In this document: one piece after another, positions 38,763 to 47,145 of the stretch
Layout of the letters: each line of letters starts with the position of its first letter
Numbering within the stretch: position 1 is the first letter of the stretch
Assembly: GCF_009911795.1 (NCBI RefSeq)
Contig: NZ_CP047898.1
Location: forward strand, 2,666,001 to 2,730,000
Source of the DNA: Pseudarthrobacter psychrotolerans
GTDB taxonomy: Bacteria; Actinomycetota; Actinomycetes; Actinomycetales; Micrococcaceae
Length of the DNA stretch: 64,000 nucleotides
Direction: 5' to 3'
Translations under genes and position numbers: made by a program
The notes under the pieces: generated by a model
The model's input: the letters and a program-made list of their open reading frames with translations, nothing else
Told to the model about the DNA's origin: nothing
Database searches by the model: none

Positions 38763-39983
38763 ATGTCGATCATCACCGATGCGAAGGATCTGCAGGACGA
38801 CATTGTCCGGCTGCGTCACGAGCTGCATCAGGATCCGGAGATCGGACTGGATCTCCCCCGGACCCAGGAAAAAGTCCTCAAGGCGCTCGACGGCCTGCCG
38901 TTCGAAATCACCCTGGGCAAGAGCACGACGTCGGTCACGGCCGTCTTGCGCGGCACCGCACCGCACGCATCGGCAACGAAACCAACGGTCCTCCTGCGGG
39001 CCGACATGGACGGCCTCCCCGTCCAGGAACGCACCGGCGTCCAGTTCGCATCCAAGATCGACGGCGCCATGCACGCGTGCGGCCACGACCTCCACACCGC
39101 CATGCTCGCCGGCGCAGCCACGCTCCTGGCCGAGCGCCGGGACCAACTCGCCGGCGACGTCGTGCTGATGTTCCAGCCGGGCGAGGAAGGCTTCGACGGG
39201 GCCGGCCACATGATCCGCGAAGGCGTGCTGGACGCGGCCGGGCGCCGGGTGGATGCCGCCTATGGAATGCACGTGTTTTCCGCGTTGGAGCCGCATGGCA
39301 GGTTCTGCACGAAACCGGGCGTGATGCTGAGCGCCTCGGACGCCCTCACCGTCACGGTCCTGGGCGCCGGCGGCCACGGTTCGGCCCCTCACACAGCCAA
39401 GGACCCCGTCACGGCGGCCGCCGAAATGGTGACCGCCCTGCAGGTCATGATCACCCGCCAGTTCAACATGTTCGATCCCGTGGTCCTGACCGTGGGCGTC
39501 CTCCAGGCAGGCACAAAACGCAACATCATTCCGGAAACAGCGCGTATCGAAGCCACGATCCGAACGTTCTCAGATGCCTCCCGGGAGCGGATGATGTCCG
39601 CCGTTCCCACCCTGCTGAAGGGCATCGCCGCTGCCCACGGCCTGGCGGTGGACGTCGACTACCGCCACGAGTACCCCCTCACCGTCAACGACGACGACGA
39701 AACACGCACCGCGGAAAAGACCATTGAAGACCTCTTTGGGCACTCGCGCCTCACCCGCTGGGCCACTCCACTCAGCGGCTCTGAGGATTTTTCGAGGGTG
39801 CTGGCGGAGGTACCCGGGACCTTTATCGGGCTCAGCGCCGTCGCCCCCGGCGCCGACCACAACGAAACCGCGTTCAACCACTCCCCCTACGCCGCCTTTG
39901 ACGACGGCGTGCTGTCCGACGGAACCGCGCTCTACGCAGAGCTGGCCGTCTCCCGCATCGCGGCACTTGCCGTCGCCAACTGA
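38763..39983 (+). CDS. M20-family amidohydrolase/peptidase
   Basis: Zinc-dependent N-acyl-amino-acid or hippurate-type hydrolase, 406 residues, cytoplasmic. Metal-binding motifs are CGHDLHTAM and QPGEEGFDGAGHM, with the acidic dyad region LLRADMDGLPVQE and the dimerisation-domain motif LTVGVLQAGTKRNIIPE. The C-terminal SGSEDFSRVL carries another expected ligand region. It is followed by an MHS transporter 26 bp downstream, so the pair probably imports and deacylates an N-acylated amino acid or similar amide (inference). Confidence 0.92.
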   Translation: MSIITDAKDLQDDIVRLRHELHQDPEIGLDLPRTQEKVLKALDGLPFEITLGKSTTSVTAVLRGTAPHASATKPTVLLRADMDGLPVQERTGVQFASKIDGAMHACGHDLHTAMLAGAATLLAERRDQLAGDVVLMFQPGEEGFDGAGHMIREGVLDAAGRRVDAAYGMHVFSALEPHGRFCTKPGVMLSASDALTVTVLGAGGHGSAPHTAKDPVTAAAEMVTALQVMITRQFNMFDPVVLTVGVLQAGTKRNIIPETARIEATIRTFSDASRERMMSAVPTLLKGIAAAHGLAVDVDYRHEYPLTVNDDDETRTAEKTIEDLFGHSRLTRWATPLSGSEDFSRVLAEVPGTFIGLSAVAPGADHNETAFNHSPYAAFDDGVLSDGTALYAELAVSRIAALAVAN

Positions 39984-40009
39984 CCTTCCCTCACTTCCAG
40001 GAGCACACC

Positions 40010-41302
40010 ATGACCACAACTGCAGGCGTCCCAGCCGACGTCCAGGTTCACAAGTCCCACCTGCGCACGCTCATCGGCACGGGCATCGGCAACGCCGTCG
40101 AATGGTACGACTGGGCCATCTACGCCACCTTCTCGCCGTTCATCGCGAGCGCACTGTTCAGCAAAGCGGACCCGACGTCGGCCTTCCTCGCCACCCTGGC
40201 GATCTTCGCCGTCGGCTTTGTCGCCCGTCCGTTCGGCGGCTTCGTGTTCGGCTGGATCGGTGACCGGATCGGCCGCAAGACGTCCATGACGTTCGCAGTG
40301 GGCCTCGCCGCCCTGGGCAGCCTGATCATCGGCGTCGCCCCCACCTTCGAAGCCGTGGGGGCCTTCGCCTCGATCCTGCTGCTGGTGGCCCGGCTCATCC
40401 AGGGCCTTGCCCACGGCGGTGAGCTGCCGTCGTCGCAGACCTACCTCTCCGAGATGGCGCCCAAGGAAAAGCGCGGTTTCTGGGCAACGCTCATTTACAC
40501 GTCCGGCACCGTCGGCATCCTGACCGGAACCATGCTCGGCGCCATCCTGTCCAACGTCTTGAGCACGGCCGACATGAACGCCTGGGGCTGGCGGGTGCCA
40601 TTCCTGATCGGCGGCGCCATGGGCCTCTACGCCCTGTTCATGCGGGCCCGCATGAAGGAAACGGCGGCGTTCGAGGCAGAATCGCCCAAGGAAAAGCACG
40701 AGCCGATGTGGCCGCAGATCTACAAGCACCGCAAGCAGGCCCTGCAGGTGATTGGCCTGACCGTCGGCCTGACAGTGTCCTACTACATCTGGGGCGTCGT
40801 GACTCCCAGCTATGCCGCGTCGGTCCTCAAGATGGACCGCGGAGAGGCCCTCTGGGCCAGCGTGATCGCCAACGTGCTGTTCATCGCCGCGCTTCCGTTC
40901 TGGGGCAAGCTCTCGGACCGGATCGGCCGCAAGCCCGTCATGATCATGAGCGCCGCCGGCGCCGCGCTGTTCCACTTCCCCATGACCTGGCTGCTGAAGG
41001 ACTCCCCGTGGCAGCTCGCGGTCACCATGTCCGTCATGCTGTTCTTCATCGCCGGCAGCGCAGCAATCGTCCCGGCCGTTTACGCCGAACTGTTCCCCAC
41101 CAGGATCCGCACGGTGGGCGTGGGCGTCCCGTACTCGATCTGTGTCGCAGCCTTCGGCGGTACCGCGCCATACCTGCAGGCCTGGCTCGGCACCATCGGA
41201 CAGGGCAACCTATTCAACGTCTACGCCGTGGTCCTGCTGGCCATCAGCATCGCGTTTGTGTTCACCATCCCTGAAACGAAGGGCAAGGACCTGACGCACT
41301 AG
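40010..41302 (+). CDS. MHS-family MFS transporter
   Basis: 430-residue proton symporter with 12 helices. It has the MHS signatures GNAVEWYDWAIYA, GWIGDRIGRKTSM and QGLAHGGELPSSQTYLSEMAP. It lies in one unit with the M20 amidohydrolase (26-bp gap, ribosome-binding site CCAGGAGCA) and probably imports its substrate. Distinct from the other two MHS transporters in this window at 28.9 and 48.5 kb. Confidence 0.92.
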   Translation: MTTTAGVPADVQVHKSHLRTLIGTGIGNAVEWYDWAIYATFSPFIASALFSKADPTSAFLATLAIFAVGFVARPFGGFVFGWIGDRIGRKTSMTFAVGLAALGSLIIGVAPTFEAVGAFASILLLVARLIQGLAHGGELPSSQTYLSEMAPKEKRGFWATLIYTSGTVGILTGTMLGAILSNVLSTADMNAWGWRVPFLIGGAMGLYALFMRARMKETAAFEAESPKEKHEPMWPQIYKHRKQALQVIGLTVGLTVSYYIWGVVTPSYAASVLKMDRGEALWASVIANVLFIAALPFWGKLSDRIGRKPVMIMSAAGAALFHFPMTWLLKDSPWQLAVTMSVMLFFIAGSAAIVPAVYAELFPTRIRTVGVGVPYSICVAAFGGTAPYLQAWLGTIGQGNLFNVYAVVLLAISIAFVFTIPETKGKDLTH

Positions 41303-41350
41303 GCAGCCCACAACGCCGGTCAGGTAGGAGCGACCGCCCCCAGCACCACG

Positions 41351-41403
41351 CGCGAAAGGACACTTGAGGCCCCGGATCCTGGGGCCCCAAGTGTCCTTTC
41401 GCG
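41351..41403. terminator. Long bidirectional terminator hairpin
   Basis: A 16-bp perfect outer stem (41351-41366 with 41388-41403) continues into a GGCCCC/GGGGCC inner stem. It lies between two convergent transporter genes. Its outer arm CGCGAAAGGACACTTG looks like a repetitive-element arm and may occur elsewhere in the genome. Confidence 0.85.
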
Positions 41404-41415
41404 CTGAAGAGTCGG

Positions 41416-42894
41416 TCAGCCCAGGTGGACGGGCTGGTTCTCGTCGCTGCCGCTGAAGGTCTCCTTGGTGATGGTGATGAGCAGCAGTGCCAGCGGCGCG
41501 ATCAGGATAGCGACGCCGGCGGCCCACAGGAAGACCGACGAGTAGCCGGCGGACAGGGCACCCATCTGGCTGCCACCGGCGGCCGCGGTTGCCGCGGCGG
41601 CGATGGTGCTGAAGAGGGCGATGCCCAGTGAGCCGCCGATCTGCTGCGAGGCGTTGACCAACGCACTGGCCACGCCCGCGTCGTCCTTGTCCACGCCGAA
41701 CAGGGCGAGGTTCTGCATGGGCACAAACACCATGCCCAGGCCGATGCCCATCAGGATGAGCGCCGGGAGCATGTTGACCGCGTAGGTCCCCTCTGCGGTC
41801 ACCTGGGTCAGCCAGAGCATGGCTGCCGCCATAAAGACAGGCCCGACGGCGGTGGGGATCTTTGCGCCAAGCTTGGGCAGGTTCCTGGCCACCAGGGTCG
41901 CTGTGACGATGAGGACCACCGTCATGGGCAGGGAGGCGATCCCGGCGATGAACGGTGCGAAGCCCAGCACAATCTGGAGGTAGTAGTTGATGAACAGGAT
42001 GCCTCCGATGAGAACCGCGCCGGAGAGGAACGCCGCCAGGTAGGCCGCTGCCCGGTTGCGTTCCGTTGCCACGCGCAGGGGAAGGAGCGGGTGCTTGACC
42101 TTCTTTTCGACAGCGACGAACAGGACCATCAGCACCACACCGGCGAGGATGAAGCCCCATGCCTCCGGCGCGCCCCAGCCATGCTCGGCATTGGTGAAGC
42201 CGTACACCAGGGAGCCCAGGCCCAGTGCTGCCAGGGCGACGCCGGGCCAGTCGTATTTGGCAGCGCCTGCCGCTTTGCTTTCGCGGACCATGGACATCAC
42301 GCCGAGCAGGGCAATGATGGCGATGGGCACGTTGACAAAGAAGGTCCAGCGCCAGGACACGTAGTCCGTGAGGAAGCCGCCCAGCAGGACGCCCACCGCC
42401 GCACCAATGCCGCTGATGGACCCGAAGATGGCGAAAGCTGTCCCGCGGTCCTTGCCGCCGGGGAAGGAAACCGTCAGCAGTGCCAGTGCCGCCGGAGCCA
42501 GCAGCGCAGCGAAGAGACCCTGCAGGGCACGAGCGCCGAGCAGTTCCCAGGTTTCCTGCGCGATTCCGCCGATCAGCGATGCAATGGCAAAGCCCGCAGC
42601 CGCGACGATGAACGTCCGCTTGCGCCCCCAGAAGTCCGCGACACGTCCGCCGAGCAGCAGGAAGGCGCCGAACACCAGGGCGTAGGCCGTGACCACCCAG
42701 GACCGGGTGGTGTCGCTGATGCCCATTTCGATCTGCAGGCGGGGCAGTGCCAGGTTCACGATGGTGCCGTCAAGCACCACCATGAACTGCGCCAGGGCAA
42801 GGAAGACCAGCGATCCCCACTGGCCCTTTGGCCGGCCCACCTGTGTTGCGTCGGCTGCTGCTTCTGCTGTCTGTGTTGCCACGGTCATTTTCAC
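41416..42894 (-). CDS. DHA2-family (EmrB/QacA-type) multidrug MFS exporter
   Basis: 492-residue drug:proton antiporter with 14 predicted helices. Motifs: MVVLDGTIVNLALPRLQ in helix 1, GRVADFWGRKRTF in loop 2-3, and the antiporter motif GAAVGVLLGGFLTDYVSWRW in helix 5. A perfect palindrome 16 bp upstream of the start and the preceding marR gene indicate MarR repression relieved by a toxic ligand. The substrate range is unknown. Confidence 0.93.
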   Translation of the reverse strand: MKMTVATQTAEAAADATQVGRPKGQWGSLVFLALAQFMVVLDGTIVNLALPRLQIEMGISDTTRSWVVTAYALVFGAFLLLGGRVADFWGRKRTFIVAAAGFAIASLIGGIAQETWELLGARALQGLFAALLAPAALALLTVSFPGGKDRGTAFAIFGSISGIGAAVGVLLGGFLTDYVSWRWTFFVNVPIAIIALLGVMSMVRESKAAGAAKYDWPGVALAALGLGSLVYGFTNAEHGWGAPEAWGFILAGVVLMVLFVAVEKKVKHPLLPLRVATERNRAAAYLAAFLSGAVLIGGILFINYYLQIVLGFAPFIAGIASLPMTVVLIVTATLVARNLPKLGAKIPTAVGPVFMAAAMLWLTQVTAEGTYAVNMLPALILMGIGLGMVFVPMQNLALFGVDKDDAGVASALVNASQQIGGSLGIALFSTIAAAATAAAGGSQMGALSAGYSSVFLWAAGVAILIAPLALLLITITKETFSGSDENQPVHLG

Positions 42895-42909
42895 CCTCCA
42901 AAGTCCTAT

Positions 42910-42929
42910 TACTTATACAAGTATAAGTA
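42910..42929. promoter_or_regulatory. MarR-type operator upstream of the exporter
   Basis: TACTTATACAAGTATAAGTA is a 9-bp inverted repeat around a 2-nt centre, 16 bp upstream of the exporter start and 40 bp downstream of marR. Size and AT-rich symmetry match MarR operators. Confidence 0.75.
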
Positions 42930-42969
42930 CTTTGAAGCCTGGAAACGGACCGGGTTGAGGTGAGATGGG

Positions 42970-43443
42970 TTACTCCGGTTCGGCGAGGAAGCCGGCAAGG
43001 CGCTCCAGGGCCGGCAAGCTTGCGGCAAGCTGTTCCCGCTCCGCGGGCAGCAGCCGGGACCCGGCGGATTCCAGCACCTCGGCCCACGCGCGCTCCAGGA
43101 CGGTCCTGATGCGCTGCGACTCGGACGTGGGATGAAGCACCACATACCTTTTGTCAGCCACGTCCCGGGTGCGCGTCACCAATCCAAGGGCAACAAGCTC
43201 GCGCAGTTGCGCGCTCACGTTGCTGAGCTGCCGGCCGAGACGGGCGGCCACTTCGGCCACGGTAATACCCGGGTGGCGTTCAATGACCCGGATGATGTCC
43301 AGCAGCCCGCTGGAGAGAGGGAGGATGCCGGTGCCCTCGTGGGACTTCCGGTGCACTTCGAACGAGATGTCGAGGATGGCCACCGCCAGTTCCCGGGACT
43401 TGTCCGTATCCGGTTGCTGTCCAGTGGTGCTGAGGCTTGCCAT
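42970..43443 (-). CDS. MarR-family regulator
   Basis: 157 residues. The winged helix is visible as ERHPGITVAEVAARLGRQLSNVSAQLRELVALGLV (two adjoining helices) with the wing DVADKRYVVLHPT. Flanking helices form the dimer interface. It lies upstream of the exporter gene in the same direction, with an operator palindrome between them, so it most likely represses the exporter. Confidence 0.9.
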   Translation of the reverse strand: MASLSTTGQQPDTDKSRELAVAILDISFEVHRKSHEGTGILPLSSGLLDIIRVIERHPGITVAEVAARLGRQLSNVSAQLRELVALGLVTRTRDVADKRYVVLHPTSESQRIRTVLERAWAEVLESAGSRLLPAEREQLAASLPALERLAGFLAEPE

Positions 43444-43588
43444 CCTCCAAGCATAGGGGCGATTACGAGCCGCCCTTTAAGGCTTACTCAGCCAGCAGGA
43501 AGCACCAGTTGTCCGGGGCTCAACAAATCACGGTGCGCGCTTCCACACGGTAAGTCTTGTGGGAGCGCGCACTACTTTAAGGACTCCC

Positions 43589-44299
43589 ATGACCTCTCAC
43601 ACTGCCAGCCAAGACACCCGGCCCCTCACCCTTTTCTGCGCCTTTGCGCTCAAGCAGGCAGTCCAGGACGTCATCCTTCCGGCGTTCGCCCGGGCCGGCG
43701 GCGTACCGGTCGAGGCCGTCTTCGAGCCTACGTTCCGCTTGCTGACGCGGATCGAGGCAGGCGCCCGGCCGGACGTCATGGCAGGCATCACCGGTTCACT
43801 GGCGGACCTGGCTGCCGCCAACATCCTGACGGCGCCCAGGCCGGCTGCCCGGACCGGGGTGGGCTTGGCAGTTGCACCGAATGCCCCGATCCCTGATATC
43901 AGCACCGTGGACGCCTTCATCGCCGCCGTGACGTCCGCCCGCTCCGTGGCCTATTCCCGCAGCGGTCCCAGCGGGATCTATTTCGCCGGACTCTTGGAGC
44001 GGCTGGGGATTGCCAAGCAGGTCAAGGCCCGGGCCACCGTTATTGATGCCGGGCCCACGGCAGTGGCGCTGCTGGACGGCAGGGCCGACATCGCGATCCA
44101 CCAGCTGAGTGAACTGGTCCTCGTTCCGGAGGCGAAAATCGTTGGCCCCCTGCCCGAGTCGGTCCAGGAGTACACGGACTTCTCCACGGCGGTCGGCAGC
44201 GAAGCGTCCGGCATTCCGGGGGCCGCAGCCTTGCGCGACTTCCTGCACAGCCCGCAGGCCCTTGCAGCCTATGTGGCCAACGGGCTGGAACCCGCCTAA
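43589..44299 (+). CDS. ModA-like periplasmic-binding-fold protein without signal peptide
   Basis: 236 residues resembling molybdate-binding ModA-type proteins (FAFALKQAVQDVILPAFARAGG at the N-terminus, YSRSGPSGIYFAGLLERLGI, and HSPQALAAYVANGLEPA at the C-terminus). There is no signal peptide or lipobox from the ATG supported by AAGGA, and no permease or ATPase is adjacent. It may be a cytoplasmic ligand-binding or enzyme-like member of the fold. Function unknown. Confidence 0.75.
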   Translation: MTSHTASQDTRPLTLFCAFALKQAVQDVILPAFARAGGVPVEAVFEPTFRLLTRIEAGARPDVMAGITGSLADLAAANILTAPRPAARTGVGLAVAPNAPIPDISTVDAFIAAVTSARSVAYSRSGPSGIYFAGLLERLGIAKQVKARATVIDAGPTAVALLDGRADIAIHQLSELVLVPEAKIVGPLPESVQEYTDFSTAVGSEASGIPGAAALRDFLHSPQALAAYVANGLEPA

Positions 44300-44315
44300 A
44301 GGATCAGCACCAAGA

Positions 44316-44369
44316 CAAAAGGGGAGACTACGACGCCGGGACGTCCCGCCGTCGTACTCTCCCCTTTTG
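44316..44369. terminator. Long bidirectional terminator (ACGACGGCGGGA family)
   Basis: Outer stem CAAAAGGGGAGA pairs with its complement at 44358-44369, continuing through TACGACG/CGTCGTA to a CGGGA/TCCCG tip. It sits between the convergent ModA-like and SRPBCC genes, with A-run and T-run ends suitable for both directions. Confidence 0.88.
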
Positions 44370-44385
44370 CGTGCGTCAGCCCTAC

Positions 44386-44883
44386 TCAGGCGCGGACGTG
44401 TTGGGCGAGCACGGCGTCGATCTGCCCCGCCGCTTCCCGCATGCCCTCTTCCATGCCCATCTGGACCATCTGTTCCATCTGCTCTTCGGACTCGAAGGTG
44501 GACCGAACGGTCATCCGGGTGCGGCCGCCCAGGTCCTCGAGGTCAACGGCGGCATGGGTGATTCCCATGGCCTCGTTCGGGGCGCCGGCTTCATCGGCGA
44601 AGCCGTCGTCGAACTCCAGCCTGCGCGGCGCCTCGATGGCGGTGAAGCGCCACCAGCCGCCGGCCTTCTCCCCGTCGGGGCCGGTCATGTAGTACCCGGC
44701 CTTCCCGCCGGGCTGGAAATCGAACTCCTCGAATGTGGCCGGCCAGGTGGGCGGACCCCACCAGCGCTCCAGCTGGCGGGGGTCTTCCCAGATCTGCCAG
44801 ACACGGTCGACGCCGGCGTCGAACTCGGCCACGAGGGTGAAGCTGAGTGCTTCGAGGTTCTTGGTGGAACTGATAACAGGCAT
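44386..44883 (-). CDS. SRPBCC/AHSA1 domain protein
   Basis: 165-residue START-like hydrophobic-ligand-binding protein (AHSA1-type). Typical pattern: AEFDAGVDRVWQIWEDPRQLERWWGPP at the N-terminus, GGWWRFTAIEAPRRLEFDDG in the centre, and SEEQMEQMVQMGMEEGMREA in the C-terminal helix. It lies 11 bp downstream of an ArsR-type regulator, a widespread pairing in actinobacteria whose biological role is largely unknown. Confidence 0.9.
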   Translation of the reverse strand: MPVISSTKNLEALSFTLVAEFDAGVDRVWQIWEDPRQLERWWGPPTWPATFEEFDFQPGGKAGYYMTGPDGEKAGGWWRFTAIEAPRRLEFDDGFADEAGAPNEAMGITHAAVDLEDLGGRTRMTVRSTFESEEQMEQMVQMGMEEGMREAAGQIDAVLAQHVRA

Positions 44884-44894
44884 TGCAATCCTTC

Positions 44895-45227
44895 CTATCC
44901 TTCAGCCAGAATGTCTGCGATCCGCCCGGCGCGCTGCCGCCAGATCGCTTCATACTCGTCAAGCAGCCGGCGGGCCTTCTGCAGCCCTTCGTGGTCACCC
45001 CGCACGATCTGCTCCCTTCCGCGCTTCTCCTTCGTTACCAGGGAAGCCCGCTCCAGCACCGCCACATGCTTCTGGACGGCGGCGAAACTCATGGCGTAGA
45101 GGGCGGCGAGGCCGGAGACGGAATACTCCCCCGCCGTCACCCGCCGGACAATGTCCCGCCGGGTGCCGTCCGCGAGCGCCTGGAACAGGCGGTCAACGTC
45201 CGCGTCTCTGAGCTGATCTACAACCAT
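44895..45227 (-). CDS. ArsR-family regulator paired with SRPBCC protein
   Basis: 110-residue winged-helix regulator (LFQALADGTRRDIVRRV, YSVSGLAALYAMSFAAVQKHVAVLERASLV). It has no cysteine cluster, so it is not a metal sensor of the SmtB/ArsR metal type. The start codon lies within the palindrome 45219-45236, indicating autoregulation. It forms an operon with the AHSA1-type protein. Confidence 0.9.
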   Translation of the reverse strand: MVVDQLRDADVDRLFQALADGTRRDIVRRVTAGEYSVSGLAALYAMSFAAVQKHVAVLERASLVTKEKRGREQIVRGDHEGLQKARRLLDEYEAIWRQRAGRIADILAEG

Positions 45228-45236
45228 TTGGTTGTA
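45219..45236. promoter_or_regulatory. ArsR operator overlapping the regulator start codon
   Basis: TACAACCATTTGGTTGTA is a perfect 8-bp inverted repeat around TT that contains the arsR start codon. Binding there would block transcription or early elongation of the ArsR-SRPBCC operon. ACAACCA/TGGTTGT arms are, as I recall, the usual recognition element of this regulator subgroup. Confidence 0.75.
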
Positions 45237-45322
45237 CGATACGCCCGGCGCGGGACCGTGTCAAGGGACCGCTGCCGCCTCCCGGCTTGACGCGGGTACC
45301 CGCCATTGTCCACAGTGGGTCA

Positions 45323-45862
45323 GTGCCTGCCACTATTCCCACCGATGCCCCCGAGGCAGTCCCGGACGGGCCATCCCCGTGGCGGCAGATCGCTGCCCTG
45401 ACCGGCTTCCTGTCGCTCTCCTGGGCCGTGTCATTCGTGGGGTCCCTCCCGGTCCGGGCGGCTGCCGACGGCTGGTACGCGCTGGCGGACAAAGCCCCCT
45501 GGACGCCTCCCGGGCTGATGTTCACCTCAGTCTGGCTGGTCCTGTACGCGGCGATGGCCGTGGCGGCCTGGCTGGTGTGGCGGCAGCGGCGCCTCCCGCG
45601 CCGGCGCGCACTCAGGCTCTATTCGCTCCAGCTGGCCCTGAACCTGCTCTGGCCGATGACCTTCTTCGGCCTGTTTCCACTGCTGGGGACCGCGGCGCTC
45701 TGGCTGGCCCTGGCCGTCCTCGCCGCCCTCACCCTCACGGCGGTCCTGACCGTTCTGCGCTTCGGACCAATCAGTCCGGCGGCCGGCGTCCTGATGCTGC
45801 CGAACGTATCATGGCTGGTGTTTTCGGCGTCCCTGAACCTTTACGCTGCCGTCAGCAACTAA
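45323..45862 (+). CDS. TspO/MBR family membrane protein
   Basis: 179 residues from a GTG start (a TTG at 45287 is an alternative). Five helices and the family motifs PWTPPGLMFTSVWLVLY and LYSLQLALNLLWPMTFFG identify TspO/peripheral benzodiazepine receptor proteins, which bind tetrapyrroles and respond to stress. The polar N-terminal extension of about 20 residues is unusual but not unique. Divergent from the ArsR gene. Confidence 0.85.
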   Translation: MPATIPTDAPEAVPDGPSPWRQIAALTGFLSLSWAVSFVGSLPVRAAADGWYALADKAPWTPPGLMFTSVWLVLYAAMAVAAWLVWRQRRLPRRRALRLYSLQLALNLLWPMTFFGLFPLLGTAALWLALAVLAALTLTAVLTVLRFGPISPAAGVLMLPNVSWLVFSASLNLYAAVSN

Positions 45863-46047
45863 AGGCGGCGGGAGCGTGTAATCGATCACACTTTCGCCAT
45901 TTCTGTTGCAAATGTCGGCGGCGACCATGAACCATGAGATAGGGACCTCGTTCCCGCACTACCAAGATCAGCAATCCTCACCGACGAGGATGCGGCCCCC
46001 TCAAGGACGACGCGGAGCCGTTAACTGCATGAGCGAAAGTACTGACA

Positions 46048-46245
46048 ATGACGTTTGAGAACACTGACTCCATCACGCTGAAAATCTGGGACCGGTCTGC
46101 GATTGAGCACACCCTTGAGCGCATCGTGCACGACCTCTCGGTCAAGGCGAACACCACCAAATGCCGCATCGCGGTCCAGTGCAGCGGCCCCAACACTTTC
46201 ACGGTCAGCGTCCGTGGCCAGGAACGCCAGCTCGCCACCGTCTGA
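46048..46245 (+). CDS. Small hypothetical protein
   Basis: 65-residue soluble protein (MTFENTDSITLKIWDRSAIE start), followed 20 bp later by a terminator with a T-run, which supports it as a real transcribed gene. No recognised domain. The upstream region carries a near-palindrome GTGTAATCGATCACAC at 45876-45891, weakly similar to a CRP-type site. The ribosome-binding site is poor, so the call is tentative. Confidence 0.5.
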   Translation: MTFENTDSITLKIWDRSAIEHTLERIVHDLSVKANTTKCRIAVQCSGPNTFTVSVRGQERQLATV

Positions 46246-46264
46246 TCGGTTCACGGCTAAAACT

Positions 46265-46305
46265 GAAGCGGACGACGGCGGGAGGTTCCCGGCGTCGTCC
46301 GCTTC
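46265..46305. terminator. Terminator hairpin (ACGACGGCGGGA family)
   Basis: A 13-bp outer stem (46265-46277 with 46293-46305) and an inner CGGGA/TCCCG stem, followed on the plus side by TTTT. Lies between a small plus-strand gene and the convergent DNA-alkylation-repair gene. Confidence 0.82.
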
Positions 46306-46329
46306 CGTTTTGCGCCCGGGCGAACAGCC

Positions 46330-47013
46330 TTACGCCCTGGCCTGGCGGCTCACCATCTCGTTGATCCAGCTCGGCGCGAACGGCGAGGTGCAGTTCGGCG
46401 GCGTCGGATAGTCCTTGAGGACCTCAAGCCGCTCTCCGATATCGAGCGCGCGGGCCCGGAGCTCCGCGTGCTCGATCCCAACGAAGGCCAGCGTGTGGTT
46501 CATCGCCCACTGCAGCCGGTCCGGCGCGTCCTTCATCTCCGCCTCGATGGTGTCCAGCAGCCCCGGGAGGTCGAGCCCCGCGGGCTTCTTCGCCACGCGC
46601 TCGCTGGTCAGGGCCCAACCGGCACTTGCCACCACCGGATCCGGGTCCGCCGTCCAGGCCACGCGCAGGTCCTCCGCATGCGGGCTCTTCTTCACCACGT
46701 AGTTCACCAGCCAGTCGTGCACTTTGGGGGCGCGCGCCTCGCGGAGCATGGTGTCCAGTTCGTCGCGTTCGAAGGCCTTGGGCCGGCAGATCAGCAGCGC
46801 CACGAGCCTCGCCGCAGTGTGGTTCGTCGCCCAGAGCTGACGCGCGAGTTCCTGCTGGGTCTTCAGCCGCTTCGCAACCTCGCGCAGCCTGGTCAGGTTC
46901 ACCCCGTGGTCGTCGCCGCGCTTCGCGTTCGCATCGCGCATCTTCGGGTCTTCAAGCACGGCCAGTTCGGCCATCACTTCGCCCAGCAGCCCGGCTGTTA
47001 TCGTCTCGGACAT
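46330..47013 (-). CDS. DNA alkylation repair family protein (HEAT-like)
   Basis: 227 residues, all-helical, with the AlkD-family pattern KMRDANAKRGDDHGVNLTRLREVAKRL and LARQLWATNHTAARLVALLI. Members such as AlkC/AlkD excise alkylated bases; many relatives have no shown activity. The ATG at 47013 follows GGAGGG with 7-nt spacing, which excludes the longer upstream reading. Confidence 0.85.
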   Translation of the reverse strand: MSETITAGLLGEVMAELAVLEDPKMRDANAKRGDDHGVNLTRLREVAKRLKTQQELARQLWATNHTAARLVALLICRPKAFERDELDTMLREARAPKVHDWLVNYVVKKSPHAEDLRVAWTADPDPVVASAGWALTSERVAKKPAGLDLPGLLDTIEAEMKDAPDRLQWAMNHTLAFVGIEHAELRARALDIGERLEVLKDYPTPPNCTSPFAPSWINEMVSRQARA

Positions 47014-47068
47014 GTCATCCCTCCGGTCACCCTTTTGTCGGTTCCAGCCTACGGCGGCCGGCACGGAA

Positions 47069-47103
47069 GCGGACGACGGCGGGAGGTTCCCGTCGTCGTC
47101 CGC
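47069..47103. terminator. Terminator hairpin (ACGACGGCGGGA family)
   Basis: A 10-bp outer stem (GCGGACGACG with its complement at 47094-47103) and an inner CGGGA/TCCCG stem. It lies between the pucR stop (47146) and the downstream gene and would end the leftward pucR transcript. Confidence 0.7.
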
Positions 47104-47145
47104 CCCTGTTTTGTGGCGAGTAACGTTGGGGCCCGCGACCGTGGG

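Noticed and set aside
46021..46254. Minus-strand small gene opposite the 65-residue protein
   Set aside because: The plus-strand reading has the better-placed terminator. The minus reading is its antisense.
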